Shown here: piece by piece, positions 25,698 to 34,248 of the stretch | Numbering within the stretch: position 1 is the first letter of the stretch | Layout: each line of letters opens with the position of its first letter | NCBI GenBank assembly: GCA_964590195.1 | Contig: CAZPWJ010000008.1 | Location: forward strand, 1-64,000 | Direction: 5' to 3' | DNA: 64,000 nucleotides | DNA from: GCA-2731375 sp964590195 | GTDB taxonomy: Bacteria > Pseudomonadota > Alphaproteobacteria > GCA-2731375 | The notes under the pieces: model-generated | What the model was told of the DNA's origin: nothing | Database searches by the model: none | The model's input: the letters and a program-made list of their open reading frames with translations, nothing else | Made by a program: the position numbers and the translations under genes

Positions 25698-27533
25698 TTA
25701 CTCGCCGCCCTTTAGGGCACTTTTCAACGCCTTGTCCCGGGCCGCATCCAGCCACCAGGTATCGGGAAAGCCCAGGCTGTATTTGGCCTGCACCCTTGGC
25801 CGGGAAAAGCGGTCCCAATAGGCGATGCGGTAGCTGTTGATATGCCAGTTGGGGATGACGAAATGGTTCCACAACAAAACCCGGTCCAGGGCCCGTGTGG
25901 CGGCGACCAGTTCGGCCCGGCTGTTGGCGAAGATGATATGGTCGATCAGCTTGTCGATGGCCGCATCCTTGATGCCGATATAGTTGCGGCTGCCAGGCCG
26001 GTCGGCGGCGGCGGAGCCCCAAAAGCCGCGCTGTTCGTTGCCTGGCGACAGCGACTGGCCCCAGCCGCCGACGATCACGTCATAGTCGAAGTCCCGCAGC
26101 CGGTTGACGTATTGCGAGGTGTCGACGACCCGCACCTTGACCGTGATGCCCAGGCGCTGCATGGCCTTTTGCATGGGCGCGACGATGCGTTGGAAACCCT
26201 GGTTGACCAGCAGGAATTCAATTTCCATGGTCTTGCCGGTTTTTCCATTGGTCAGCTTGCCGTCCTTGACCTTCCAGCCGGCGCTGTCCAGAAGGCGCTT
26301 GGCCTGGCGGAGGAGGCGCCGGGATTTGCCAGAACCGTCGGTATTTGGTGCGGCGTAGGCCTTGGTGAAGACTTCGTCGGGGATCTGGCCCTTCAAGGGT
26401 TCGAGAAACTTCAGCTCCGCTGGGCTGGGTAGGCCCTGGGCGGCCAGTTCCGAATTGGAAAAATAGCTTTGTGTTCGGGTGTATTGGCCAAAAAACAAAT
26501 TCTTATTGGCCCATTCGAAATCAAAGGTCAGGGCTAACGCCTGGCGCACCCGGCGGTCCTGGTATTGGGGCCGGCGGATATTGAAGGCGAAGGACTGCAT
26601 CCCCGTGGGGTTGCCGTTTTTCAGGGTCTCCTTGATCACCTGGCCTTTTTTCAGGGCTGGAAACTTGTACTGCGTGGCCCAAACCTTGGCCGTGTTCTCC
26701 TGGCGGAAATCAAAGGCCCTGGCCTTGAAGGCCTCCAGCGCCACGGTCGGGTCCCGGTAATATTCAAAGCGCAGGGTATCGAAATTGTAGCGGCCCTTGT
26801 TGACGGCCAGATCCTTGCCCCAATAATCCGCCACCCGCTCGTAGGTAATGCTGCGGCCCGGATCGACCTTGCCGACCCGATAGGGCCCGCTGCCTAAGGG
26901 TGGCTCCAGGGTGGTCGCCTCGAAATTCTTGTCCTGCCAGTAATGTTTCGGCAGCACCGGCAATTGGCCGACGATCAGAGGCAGTTCGCGGTTCTTGCGG
27001 CCCTTGAAAGTGAATTTGACCTTGTGCGGTGTCAGCGCCTCGGCCTTGTCCACGTTGGCATAATAAAACCGGTAAAATGGCGCGCCCTTTGATTTCAACA
27101 ATTCGAGGCTGAAGGCGACATCGTCGGCGGTGATGGGCTTGCCGTCATGCCAACGGGCCTGTGGGCGAAGATTGAAGGTGACCGAGGACAGATCGTCCGC
27201 CACCGCGACGCTTTCTACCAGCAGGCCATATTCGGCGAAGGCCTCGTCGCGGGAGGATTCCAGCAAGGTGTCGTATATCAGGCTCAAGCCCGCCGCCGAA
27301 CTGCCCTTGATGGTGAAACTGTTCAGGGTGTCATAGGTGCCGCGTGCCTCCAGCCGCACCATGCCGCCTTTCGGGGCATCGGGATTGACGTATTCGAAAT
27401 GCCTGAAGCCGGGTGGATATTTCAACTCGCCAAACATCGACATGCCGTGGCGGGCATGGCCGTCGGCCCCAGCTTCGGTAGCGGCGGGCAGGTTGCAGAA
27501 TAGCAATCCGACGATGATCAGAACGGCACGCAT
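25698..27533 (-). CDS. Periplasmic peptide-binding protein YejA (copy 2)
   Basis: 611 residues from ATG 27533, preceded by GGAGAT; a longer frame to 27563 adds ten residues in front of the signal peptide and is less likely. Signal peptide MRAVLIIVGLLFCNLPAATEA, then HGMSMFGELKYPPGFRHFEY and VNPDAPKGG, which parallel copy 1 closely. The two differ enough (for example Arg/Lys-rich versus acidic stretches) that they probably bind different peptides. The gene is first of the transporter cluster, 111 bases after the HisN-like gene. Confidence 0.9.
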   Translation of the reverse strand: MRAVLIIVGLLFCNLPAATEAGADGHARHGMSMFGELKYPPGFRHFEYVNPDAPKGGMVRLEARGTYDTLNSFTIKGSSAAGLSLIYDTLLESSRDEAFAEYGLLVESVAVADDLSSVTFNLRPQARWHDGKPITADDVAFSLELLKSKGAPFYRFYYANVDKAEALTPHKVKFTFKGRKNRELPLIVGQLPVLPKHYWQDKNFEATTLEPPLGSGPYRVGKVDPGRSITYERVADYWGKDLAVNKGRYNFDTLRFEYYRDPTVALEAFKARAFDFRQENTAKVWATQYKFPALKKGQVIKETLKNGNPTGMQSFAFNIRRPQYQDRRVRQALALTFDFEWANKNLFFGQYTRTQSYFSNSELAAQGLPSPAELKFLEPLKGQIPDEVFTKAYAAPNTDGSGKSRRLLRQAKRLLDSAGWKVKDGKLTNGKTGKTMEIEFLLVNQGFQRIVAPMQKAMQRLGITVKVRVVDTSQYVNRLRDFDYDVIVGGWGQSLSPGNEQRGFWGSAAADRPGSRNYIGIKDAAIDKLIDHIIFANSRAELVAATRALDRVLLWNHFVIPNWHINSYRIAYWDRFSRPRVQAKYSLGFPDTWWLDAARDKALKSALKGGE

Positions 27534-27644
27534 GGCCCCATCTCCAGGCGGTTTCGACGACAATCAGAACGATGGCCGTAGAATGCGGCAAATTCAAGGC
27601 TCTAGACGGCGGCAGACCTCAGTTTTTCGTGCGCGAGATACGTT

Positions 27645-28457
27645 TTAGCCCCGTAACACCGCCAAGGCCTGGGCGTGCAGCGTGGGGTTGGCGGCGGCAA
27701 TGGCGGTTTCGATGTCCACCTGTCCGTCAAAGCGCAGGGGAGCACCCTGCCAATCGGTCACCACGCCGCCAGCATTTTCGATCAGCGGCACGTGGGAGGC
27801 CATGTCCCATTCGTTCAAATTTGTCTCGGTGACGATATCCACGAAACCCATAGCCAGCATGGCGAAGGCGTAACAATCCGTACCCTGGCGGGTCAGTTTC
27901 GCGGCGGCGGACAGGCGCTGCATGGCGGCCGCCTGATCGGATGAATACAGGCTCAGGTCGGTGGTGAACAGGTTGGCGTCCGCCAGGTCTTCCCGGCTGC
28001 TGGTCTTGATCGCCGTACCGTTGAATGTGGCGCTGCCATCCATGGCGCCGATCCAGCGTTCGCCGCTGATTGGTTGATCAACCACGCCCAACACCGGTTT
28101 GCCGTTACGGGCCAGGGCGATCAGCGTGCCAAACAGCGGAATGCCGGTGATGAACAGCTTGGTGCCATCAATGGGGTCGAGGATCCAGTGCCATTCACCA
28201 CTGCCGGGCTTGAAGGGGAATTCCTCGCCCCGGATGCCGTGCTCGGGACATTCCGCCTCGATGATGGCGCGCATGGCCCGTTCGGCCTCGCGGTCGGCGA
28301 TGGTGACCGGGCTTTCATCCGCCTTGGTATCGATATCAATGTCGGCCCGGAAATAGGGCCGGATAACCCTGCCGGCGGCATCCGCCAGCCGCCCGGCCAA
28401 TGCCAGATAACGCCCAGCCTCATTCATAGCTGCCTCGTCCATGGCTGCCTCGTCCAC
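27645..28457 (-). CDS. Inositol-monophosphatase-family phosphatase, HisN-like
   Basis: Up to 270 residues. GEEFPFKPGSGEWHWILDPI continuing with DGTKLF is the metal-binding and catalytic motif of the IMPase family, and NEWDMASHVPLIENAGG carries the second Asp. Alphaproteobacteria often use such a protein as histidinol-phosphatase (HisN); inositol or nucleotide phosphatase is possible. The start is uncertain: a 15-base tandem repeat at the 5' end offers GTG 28457, ATG 28442 and ATG 28427, encoding (V/M)DEAA, MDEAA and MNEAG. The family usually begins near the third. Confidence 0.85.
   Translation of the reverse strand: MDEAAMDEAAMNEAGRYLALAGRLADAAGRVIRPYFRADIDIDTKADESPVTIADREAERAMRAIIEAECPEHGIRGEEFPFKPGSGEWHWILDPIDGTKLFITGIPLFGTLIALARNGKPVLGVVDQPISGERWIGAMDGSATFNGTAIKTSSREDLADANLFTTDLSLYSSDQAAAMQRLSAAAKLTRQGTDCYAFAMLAMGFVDIVTETNLNEWDMASHVPLIENAGGVVTDWQGAPLRFDGQVDIETAIAAANPTLHAQALAVLRG
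28428..28457 (-). repeat. 15-base tandem repeat at the hisN-like start
   Basis: GTGGACGAGGCAGCC (28457-28443) is followed by ATGGACGAGGCAGCT (28442-28428), then a degenerate third copy ATGAATGAGGCTGGG (28427-28413). Each copy contains a start codon and a GAGG that could act as a weak ribosome binding site for the next start. Confidence 0.8.
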
Positions 28458-28474
28458 GGCTGCGGGCGGCCGTA

Positions 28475-29023
28475 TTACTCAGCCGGCAGGGCCGGGGGCG
28501 AATCGTGGGCCTGCCTCATGAAGACGATCAGATTGGCCCGGTCGGTCTCCTTCTTGATGCCTTTGAAGGCCATTTTGGTGCCGGGCATGAAGCCCTTGGG
28601 ATTGGCCAGGAAGGCGTCCAGGTCTGCGTAGGTCCACTCACCCCCATTGTCCTTCATGGCGGTGGAATATTTGAAGTTGGTGCCGGCAGCTATGCCCCGG
28701 CCAACCACGCCGTAAAGCATGGGGCCAATCTTGTGCTTGCCGCCCTTGTCGAAGCTGTGACAGGCCTTGCACTTTTTGGCCGCCTTGGCGCCCTTGTCGA
28801 CATCGGCCGCCGCCAGCAGCGCCGCCAGGCTGGAGCCGGCGTCCTCATCCTTTGCTTCTTCTTTCGCCTCTTCCTGTTCTTCTTCCTCATCGCCGATGGC
28901 GATCGCGGCCTTGGCGGGAATGGTCGGATTTACCAGGGCGTCGCCAATAATGTTGACGACCATGAGCAATAGCGCCGAGCCCAGAATGGCACCTAAAAAC
29001 TTGTTGAATTCATACATATTCAT
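28475..29023 (-). CDS. Membrane-anchored class I cytochrome c
   Basis: 182 residues from ATG 29023 (MNMYEFNKFLG). An uncleaved N-terminal anchor spans about residues 7-30, followed by a highly acidic linker (GDEEEEQEEAKEEAKDED). The haem domain has CKACH at 85-89, covalent attachment site and His ligand, and GFMPGTKM with Met151 as the likely sixth ligand. The protein resembles CycM-type cytochromes that carry electrons between the bc1 complex and cytochrome oxidase. A longer frame to 29200 would put unrelated residues ahead of the anchor. The gene is divergent from kdsB, a common alphaproteobacterial arrangement. Confidence 0.88.
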   Translation of the reverse strand: MNMYEFNKFLGAILGSALLLMVVNIIGDALVNPTIPAKAAIAIGDEEEEQEEAKEEAKDEDAGSSLAALLAAADVDKGAKAAKKCKACHSFDKGGKHKIGPMLYGVVGRGIAAGTNFKYSTAMKDNGGEWTYADLDAFLANPKGFMPGTKMAFKGIKKETDRANLIVFMRQAHDSPPALPAE

Positions 29024-29156
29024 GGCGGCAACCCCAATTAAGCACATAGAAAAGTAATGGGAAAATTTTTGAACTGCTTCCCCGGAAGGACGGCTCACCG
29101 TATAACATCGCCGCAGAGGATTGGCTAGACCGGCAACATAATCGGAACTTGAAATC

Positions 29157-29903
29157 GTGACTTCGAAACAACAGGCACTTGTGGTGATCCCGGCGCGCAT
29201 GGCCTCGGTGCGGCTACCCGATAAGCCATTGGCGGATATTCATGGCGAGGCCATGATCGTGCATGTCTGGCGACGCGCGGTCGAGGCTTCCATCGGCCCG
29301 GTGGTAGTGGCCTGTGCCGAGGCGGAAATCGCCGATGCCATCAAGGCCGCCGGCGGCGAAGCGGTGCTGACCGATCCCGATCATCCCTCGGGCTCCGACC
29401 GCGTCTGGGAGGCCGTGCAAAGCTTTGACCCCGGCGCTGCTTATGATGTGATCATCAACCTGCAGGGCGATCTGCCGACCATGGAGTCGGCCCAGATCCG
29501 CCTGTGCCTGGAGCTGTTGGCGGATAAAGCGGTGGATATATCCACCCTGGCCGCCGAGATCGTCGAGGACTACGAGCGCCGGGAAGCCAGCGTGGTGAAG
29601 GCGGTGATCTCCATGCCGCCGGGCGCGCGGCAGGGGCGGGGGCTTTATTTCACTCGTGTGCCGGCACCTTCCGGCGAAGGGCCGCTGTACCATCACATCG
29701 GCATCTACGGCTATCGCCGCGCCGCCCTGGCGCGTTTTATCGACTTGCCGCCGGGCCATTTGGAGCAGCGGGAGCGCCTGGAGCAGCTGCGCGCCCTGGA
29801 GGATGGCATGCGTATCGAAGTCGGCCTCGTTGACAGGGTCCCCTTCGGTGTCGATACTCCCGCCGACCTGGACCGGGCGCGGCTTGCCCTGGCGCCGAAA
29901 TAG
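29157..29903 (+). CDS. kdsB: 3-deoxy-manno-octulosonate cytidylyltransferase
   Basis: 248 residues from GTG 29157. VVIPARMASVRLPDKPLADI is the CTP-binding start of KdsB, and TDPDHPSGSDRVWEA and NLQGDLPTM match its core. It activates Kdo to CMP-Kdo in the cytoplasm for lipopolysaccharide inner-core synthesis, implying a Gram-negative envelope. pheA follows 33 bases after the stop in the same direction. Confidence 0.93.
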   Translation: MTSKQQALVVIPARMASVRLPDKPLADIHGEAMIVHVWRRAVEASIGPVVVACAEAEIADAIKAAGGEAVLTDPDHPSGSDRVWEAVQSFDPGAAYDVIINLQGDLPTMESAQIRLCLELLADKAVDISTLAAEIVEDYERREASVVKAVISMPPGARQGRGLYFTRVPAPSGEGPLYHHIGIYGYRRAALARFIDLPPGHLEQRERLEQLRALEDGMRIEVGLVDRVPFGVDTPADLDRARLALAPK

Positions 29904-29936
29904 TTAGTTCAATCAACGGATTAGGAATGGGCCACC

Positions 29937-30845
29937 ATGGCTGAAGAGAGCAAGCAGGATAAGGACGGCGACCCGCGCATGAACGTGGCCTTCCAGGGCC
30001 AGTTCGGCGCCTATTCCCACCTTGCCTGCAAGGAAGGCCTGCCCGGCTACAATCCCTTGCCTTGCCGCACTTTCGAGGACGCCTTCGCCGCCGTGAACGA
30101 GGGCCGGGCCGGGCGCGCCATGATCCCGATCGAGAATTCCCTGGCGGGCCGGGTGGCCGATATTCATCATCTGATCCCCACTTCTGATCAATATATTATC
30201 GGCGAGCATTTCCAGGCCGTGAACCACCAGTTGATGGCGCCCCATGGCGCCACGCTGGCGGATATTCGCGAGGTGCACAGCCATATCCATGCCCTGCCGC
30301 AATGCCGCAAGCTGATCAAGGAACTGGGCATCGACCCGATCGTGCATGCCGATACCGCCGGTGCCTGCGAGATGGTGGCCGAAAAGGGCGACAAGACCTT
30401 AGCGGCCATCGGCTCTCCCTTGGCGGCTGAGATTTACGATCTGAATATCCTGCGCGAAAACGTGCAGGACATGGGCAACAACGTCACCCGCTTTATCATT
30501 CTGGCGCGTGAGCGGATCACGCCGCATCCGAAAGACGGCCCCGCCATGACCACCGTGGTGTTTCAGGTCCGCAGTGTGCCGGCCTCGCTCTACAAGACCC
30601 TGGGCGGTTTCGCCACGGCGAATATCAATATCACCAAGCTGGAAAGCTATATCGAGCCGGGCAGCTTCGAACAGGCGCAGTTCTATGCGGATTTCGAGGG
30701 CCACCCGGAAGACCAGCGCGTCGCCTGGGCCCTGGAGGAGGCGCAGTTCTTTTGCACCCGCCTGCAAATCCTGGGCACCTATCCGCGCAACCCCTTCCGC
30801 CATGACAAGCGCGAAAGTTACGAAGCGCCGCATGTGAAGGGCTAG
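29937..30845 (+). CDS. pheA: Prephenate dehydratase
   Basis: 302 residues. The catalytic domain begins NVAFQGQFGAYSHLACKEGL and contains NNVTRFIIL with the catalytic Thr of the conserved TRF. An ACT regulatory domain follows (SLYKTLGGFATANINITKLE), implying feedback control by phenylalanine. It converts prephenate to phenylpyruvate. No chorismate mutase domain is fused, as usual in alphaproteobacteria. The first 14 residues are extra relative to the family, and ATG 29979 is an alternative start without a visible ribosome binding site. Confidence 0.92.
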   Translation: MAEESKQDKDGDPRMNVAFQGQFGAYSHLACKEGLPGYNPLPCRTFEDAFAAVNEGRAGRAMIPIENSLAGRVADIHHLIPTSDQYIIGEHFQAVNHQLMAPHGATLADIREVHSHIHALPQCRKLIKELGIDPIVHADTAGACEMVAEKGDKTLAAIGSPLAAEIYDLNILRENVQDMGNNVTRFIILARERITPHPKDGPAMTTVVFQVRSVPASLYKTLGGFATANINITKLESYIEPGSFEQAQFYADFEGHPEDQRVAWALEEAQFFCTRLQILGTYPRNPFRHDKRESYEAPHVKG

Positions 30846-30850
30846 CGTCA

Positions 30851-31891
30851 GTGCGGACCGCGCGTACCATCACGGTGATCGGCTGCCATGCCGAGGGCGA
30901 AGTGGGCCGGGTCATCACCGGCGGCGTGTTGCCGCCGCCCGGCGAAACCCTGTTCGAACAGCGCGAGTATCTGCGCACCCAGGATGATGGTCTGCGCAAG
31001 TTTCTGCTTTACGAACCGCGGGGCGGCGCCTTTGTTCATAGCAACCTGGTTGTGCCGGCCAAGACGCCGGGCGCCGATGCCGGATTCATCATTATGGAGC
31101 CGACGGACTATCCGCCCATGTCTGGTTCCAACACAATCTGCGTCGCCACGGTGCTGTTGGAAACCGGCATGGTCGCCATGCAAGAGCCCGAGACGGTGCT
31201 GCGGCTGGACACTCCCGGTGGCCTGGTCGAAGTGGTGGCGCAATGCAAAGACGGCCGTTGCCAGAACGTGCGCTTTCGCAACGTGCCCTGCTATGTGGCG
31301 AAACTGGACGCGGTGGTGGAGGTTCCCGGCCTGGGGAGCATCACCTGCGATATCGCCTATGGCGGCGCCTACTTTGCCATTGTCGATGCGCCTTCCTTGG
31401 GCTTTGCCATCGTTCCGGACGAGGCGCGGGAACTGGTCGAGATGGGGGAGCGGATCAAGGCCGCGGCGGTGGAACAGCACCCGGTGGTCCATCCGGAAAA
31501 CCCCGGCATCCATACCATCACCTTCACGCAGTTCGCAGCACCCCTGGACAAGGATGACGCGGGCCGTACGGTGGGCCGCAATACGGTGGTGATCTCCCCC
31601 GGCAAACTGGACCGCTCCCCCTGCGGCACCGGCAGTTCGGCGCGTCTGGCGGTGTTGCATGCGCGCGGGCAAATCGGCCTGGAGGAGACTTTGGTTAGCC
31701 AATCCGTGTTGGGGACGGAGTTCCATTGCAGCGTCGCCGATACAGGCCAAATCGGTGGCCAGCCGGCCATCACGCCTTCCATTCAGGGCCGGGCCTGGAT
31801 CAGTGGCAGCCATCAATACAGCCTGGATCCGGACGATCCGTTTCCGGAAGGCTACACCCTGTCGGACACCTGGTATCGGGCCCTCGACTAG
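30851..31891 (+). CDS. Proline-racemase-family enzyme with Ser/Cys active site
   Basis: 346 residues from GTG 30851. The second catalytic Cys is present (DRSPCGTGSSARL, Cys258). The first, normally Cys in MCGH, is Ser91 in PPMSGSNTI. In this superfamily Cys/Cys enzymes are proline racemases or hydroxyproline 2-epimerases, Ser/Cys occurs among 4-hydroxyproline 2-epimerases, and Thr/Cys marks trans-3-hydroxyproline dehydratases. The Ser/Cys pair thus argues for an epimerase of hydroxyproline or an analogue. It lies 5 bases after pheA and is followed by a transporter gene, which could import its substrate. Confidence 0.8.
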   Translation: MRTARTITVIGCHAEGEVGRVITGGVLPPPGETLFEQREYLRTQDDGLRKFLLYEPRGGAFVHSNLVVPAKTPGADAGFIIMEPTDYPPMSGSNTICVATVLLETGMVAMQEPETVLRLDTPGGLVEVVAQCKDGRCQNVRFRNVPCYVAKLDAVVEVPGLGSITCDIAYGGAYFAIVDAPSLGFAIVPDEARELVEMGERIKAAAVEQHPVVHPENPGIHTITFTQFAAPLDKDDAGRTVGRNTVVISPGKLDRSPCGTGSSARLAVLHARGQIGLEETLVSQSVLGTEFHCSVADTGQIGGQPAITPSIQGRAWISGSHQYSLDPDDPFPEGYTLSDTWYRALD

Positions 31892-31905
31892 GGAAAATCT
31901 GAAAC

Positions 31906-32820
31906 ATGGAAACCTGGGTCTGGATACCGATCACCTTTCTGGCCGCCTTCATGCAGGCGGCCCGGACGGCGGGTCAAAAGCATCTGACCAAGGATTTCTC
32001 CGCCGTTGGCGCGTCCTATGTGCGCTTTCTCTGGGGCCTGCCGTTCGCCCTGGGCTATCTGCTGCTCCTGAAGCAGCAAGGCGGCCACGAGTTGCCGGAT
32101 GCGGACTGGGAATTTTTTGTTTTTTCGGCCCTGACCGGGATCTCGCAGATCACCGCGACGGTGTTGCTGGTCTATCTGTTTTCCCTCCGCAATTTCGCCA
32201 TCGGCTCCACCTATGCGCGGACCGAGGCGCTGTTGACCGCCGTGGTTGGCGCGTTGGTGTTCCACGAGGCCTTGACCGGCGGCGGCTGGCTGGCGGTTGC
32301 AATCGGCGCCCTGGGCGTGGTGATCATCAATCTGGCCAGAACAGGAACGGGGGCGGGTGATACGCTGCTGCGCCGTCTGTTCCAGCCCGCCGCCGGCGTC
32401 GGCCTGGCCTCGGGCCTTGGTTTTGCCGGCGCCTCGCTGTTTCTGCGTCAGGCCAGCCTGTCCCTGGGCCTGGACGATTGGCTCTATGGCGCCGCCCTGA
32501 CCCTTGTCCTGGTGTTGCTAATCCAGACCGCCATCATGTCGGCCTATATTCTATTCCGCGCCCGCGCCCAGATCGCTGCCATGGTGCCCAACTGGCGCGG
32601 CTGTTTGTTCGTCGGCATTACCTCGGTCATCGGTTCGGCGGGCTGGTTCACCGCCATGACCATCGAACGCGCGGCCTACGTCAAGGCTTTGGGCCAGGTC
32701 GAACTGCTGTTCACCTTGGCCCTGTCGGTGCTGTTCTTCAAGGAGCGTTCAACGCCAAAAGAACTGCTCGGCATGGTCCTGATCGCCGGCAGTATCATCG
32801 TGCTGTTGCTGTACGGATAG
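31906..32820 (+). CDS. EamA/DMT-family membrane transporter
   Basis: 304 residues with about ten hydrophobic spans arranged as two EamA repeats (the second begins near residue 155). YARTEALLTAVVGALVFHEAL and the closing YVKALGQVELLFTLALSVLF are the paired EamA signatures. Such proteins export or exchange small metabolites; substrate cannot be read from the sequence. The gene lies 14 bases after the proline-racemase-family gene. Its stop directly abuts the convergent amidohydrolase gene. Confidence 0.85.
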   Translation: METWVWIPITFLAAFMQAARTAGQKHLTKDFSAVGASYVRFLWGLPFALGYLLLLKQQGGHELPDADWEFFVFSALTGISQITATVLLVYLFSLRNFAIGSTYARTEALLTAVVGALVFHEALTGGGWLAVAIGALGVVIINLARTGTGAGDTLLRRLFQPAAGVGLASGLGFAGASLFLRQASLSLGLDDWLYGAALTLVLVLLIQTAIMSAYILFRARAQIAAMVPNWRGCLFVGITSVIGSAGWFTAMTIERAAYVKALGQVELLFTLALSVLFFKERSTPKELLGMVLIAGSIIVLLLYG

Positions 32821-34230
32821 TCACAGCGTGTTTTTGTAGATATTGCCGTCCTTCATGATAATGCGGATGGTCTTGATGCCTTCGCCGCGTGGTTTGGCGT
32901 CAAAAAATTTGGCATTTGCTCCAATCACATTGATGTCTTTCAGCGGGTTTCCATCAACGACCAAAATGTCCGCCAATGCGCCAGTCTTGATGACACCAAG
33001 TTCGCCAGGATAAGGGTTGTTTCTACCGGTCAGAGCGGCCAGCTCTCCGGGGATGGAGGTCATGGAGCGGAGCGCTTGTAGATTGCCAAAAAAACGCGCG
33101 AAGGCGAATTTCTCGAAATCACGGTTCCGGCGGCCGTTCGCCCCGGTCAGGAATACCTGATCGACGGCAAAGACGACCTTGGGCTGAACCTTCTTGATGA
33201 CCTCGACGAAGTTTTTTGAATCCCGCTGGAATTCATGTGCCTTGATATACTGGGGCGTGCCGGGAATGCTGTAGGCCGGATGCTGCAGTGCCTCGGGCGC
33301 CAGGCCGTTTGTGTATGGCGACAGAAAGGCACCCTTCTCCTTCAACAAAAGCGCGGTTTCCTCAGTTATGAATTGGCCGTGCTCGATGCTCTTCACGCCA
33401 AGTCTCAATGCCCGCCGAATATGGGCGTCCTGATAGACGTGCACCGCCACATAGGTATCTCGGGTCGCAGCCTCTTCGACCGCGGCACGGATTTCCTGAT
33501 CGGTATATTGGGGTGCGAAGAGCGGACCCTTTTCCGAAGAAATCCCGCCGCCAACCATGATCTTTATCTGCGAGGCACCATTGGCAAAATTGCGGCGGAC
33601 AGCCCGGCGCACCGCGTAAGGGCCATCGGCTAACTGCGTGATGCCCAGTTTCACAAAATTACTTTGCGAAGGGGTTTCGTTTTGGCTGCCCAAAACCGCG
33701 TCGCCATGGCCGGAAGTCTGCGTGATATAACTGCCTGACGGATAAATTCGCGGCCCAAGCAGCAGCCCCGCGTCGACGGTTTTCTGCAAGCCATTTCCCA
33801 TTCCACCCATGCCCCGGACAGTGGTAAAGCCATCCATGAACCATTCACGGGCACAATGCGCGGCAAGGGCGCCTATCTGGTCCCATCTCGCCTTCTCGAC
33901 GCCGGCTAGTCCGCCGGCCACCACCGCGTTAAAATGCACATGGCTATCGATTAGCCCTGGCATCAATGTGCGCCCACCGCCGTTGATAATCTTGGCGTCG
34001 TCGCGGCCTTTCACGCCCTTGCCGATCTGCTTGATCAGGTTGCCTTCGACCAGCACGCTCATGCCCATGGCAAGCGTGTCGCCCGTCCCATCGAAGACGT
34101 TGACGTTGGTGAACAATACCTGTGGCGGCGGTTTCGTCTCTGCTGAATTCGCGGCTGTCGTTATCAATATCGTCAGTCCCGCAAACAACGTTGCGGCTGT
34201 CATACCCAAGGCCTTAGAAACGCTTTGCAT
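32821..34230 (-). CDS. Exported metal-dependent amidohydrolase
   Basis: 469 residues from ATG 34230, chosen because TTGGGAG lies 8 bases upstream; an ATG at 34245 precedes it. Residues 1-32 are a signal peptide (GMTAATLFAGLTILITTAA). GLIDSHVHFN carries the metal-binding HxH, and VHVYQDAHIRRAL and SIEHGQFI the following His residues. It resembles imidazolonepropionase/Xaa-Pro dipeptidase-like amidohydrolases secreted to the periplasm. It starts 18 bases after the stop of another exported amidohydrolase, so the two may act in sequence on the same imported compound. Confidence 0.82.
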   Translation of the reverse strand: MQSVSKALGMTAATLFAGLTILITTAANSAETKPPPQVLFTNVNVFDGTGDTLAMGMSVLVEGNLIKQIGKGVKGRDDAKIINGGGRTLMPGLIDSHVHFNAVVAGGLAGVEKARWDQIGALAAHCAREWFMDGFTTVRGMGGMGNGLQKTVDAGLLLGPRIYPSGSYITQTSGHGDAVLGSQNETPSQSNFVKLGITQLADGPYAVRRAVRRNFANGASQIKIMVGGGISSEKGPLFAPQYTDQEIRAAVEEAATRDTYVAVHVYQDAHIRRALRLGVKSIEHGQFITEETALLLKEKGAFLSPYTNGLAPEALQHPAYSIPGTPQYIKAHEFQRDSKNFVEVIKKVQPKVVFAVDQVFLTGANGRRNRDFEKFAFARFFGNLQALRSMTSIPGELAALTGRNNPYPGELGVIKTGALADILVVDGNPLKDINVIGANAKFFDAKPRGEGIKTIRIIMKDGNIYKNTL

Positions 34231-34248
34231 GCGGTAATCTCCCAAGGA

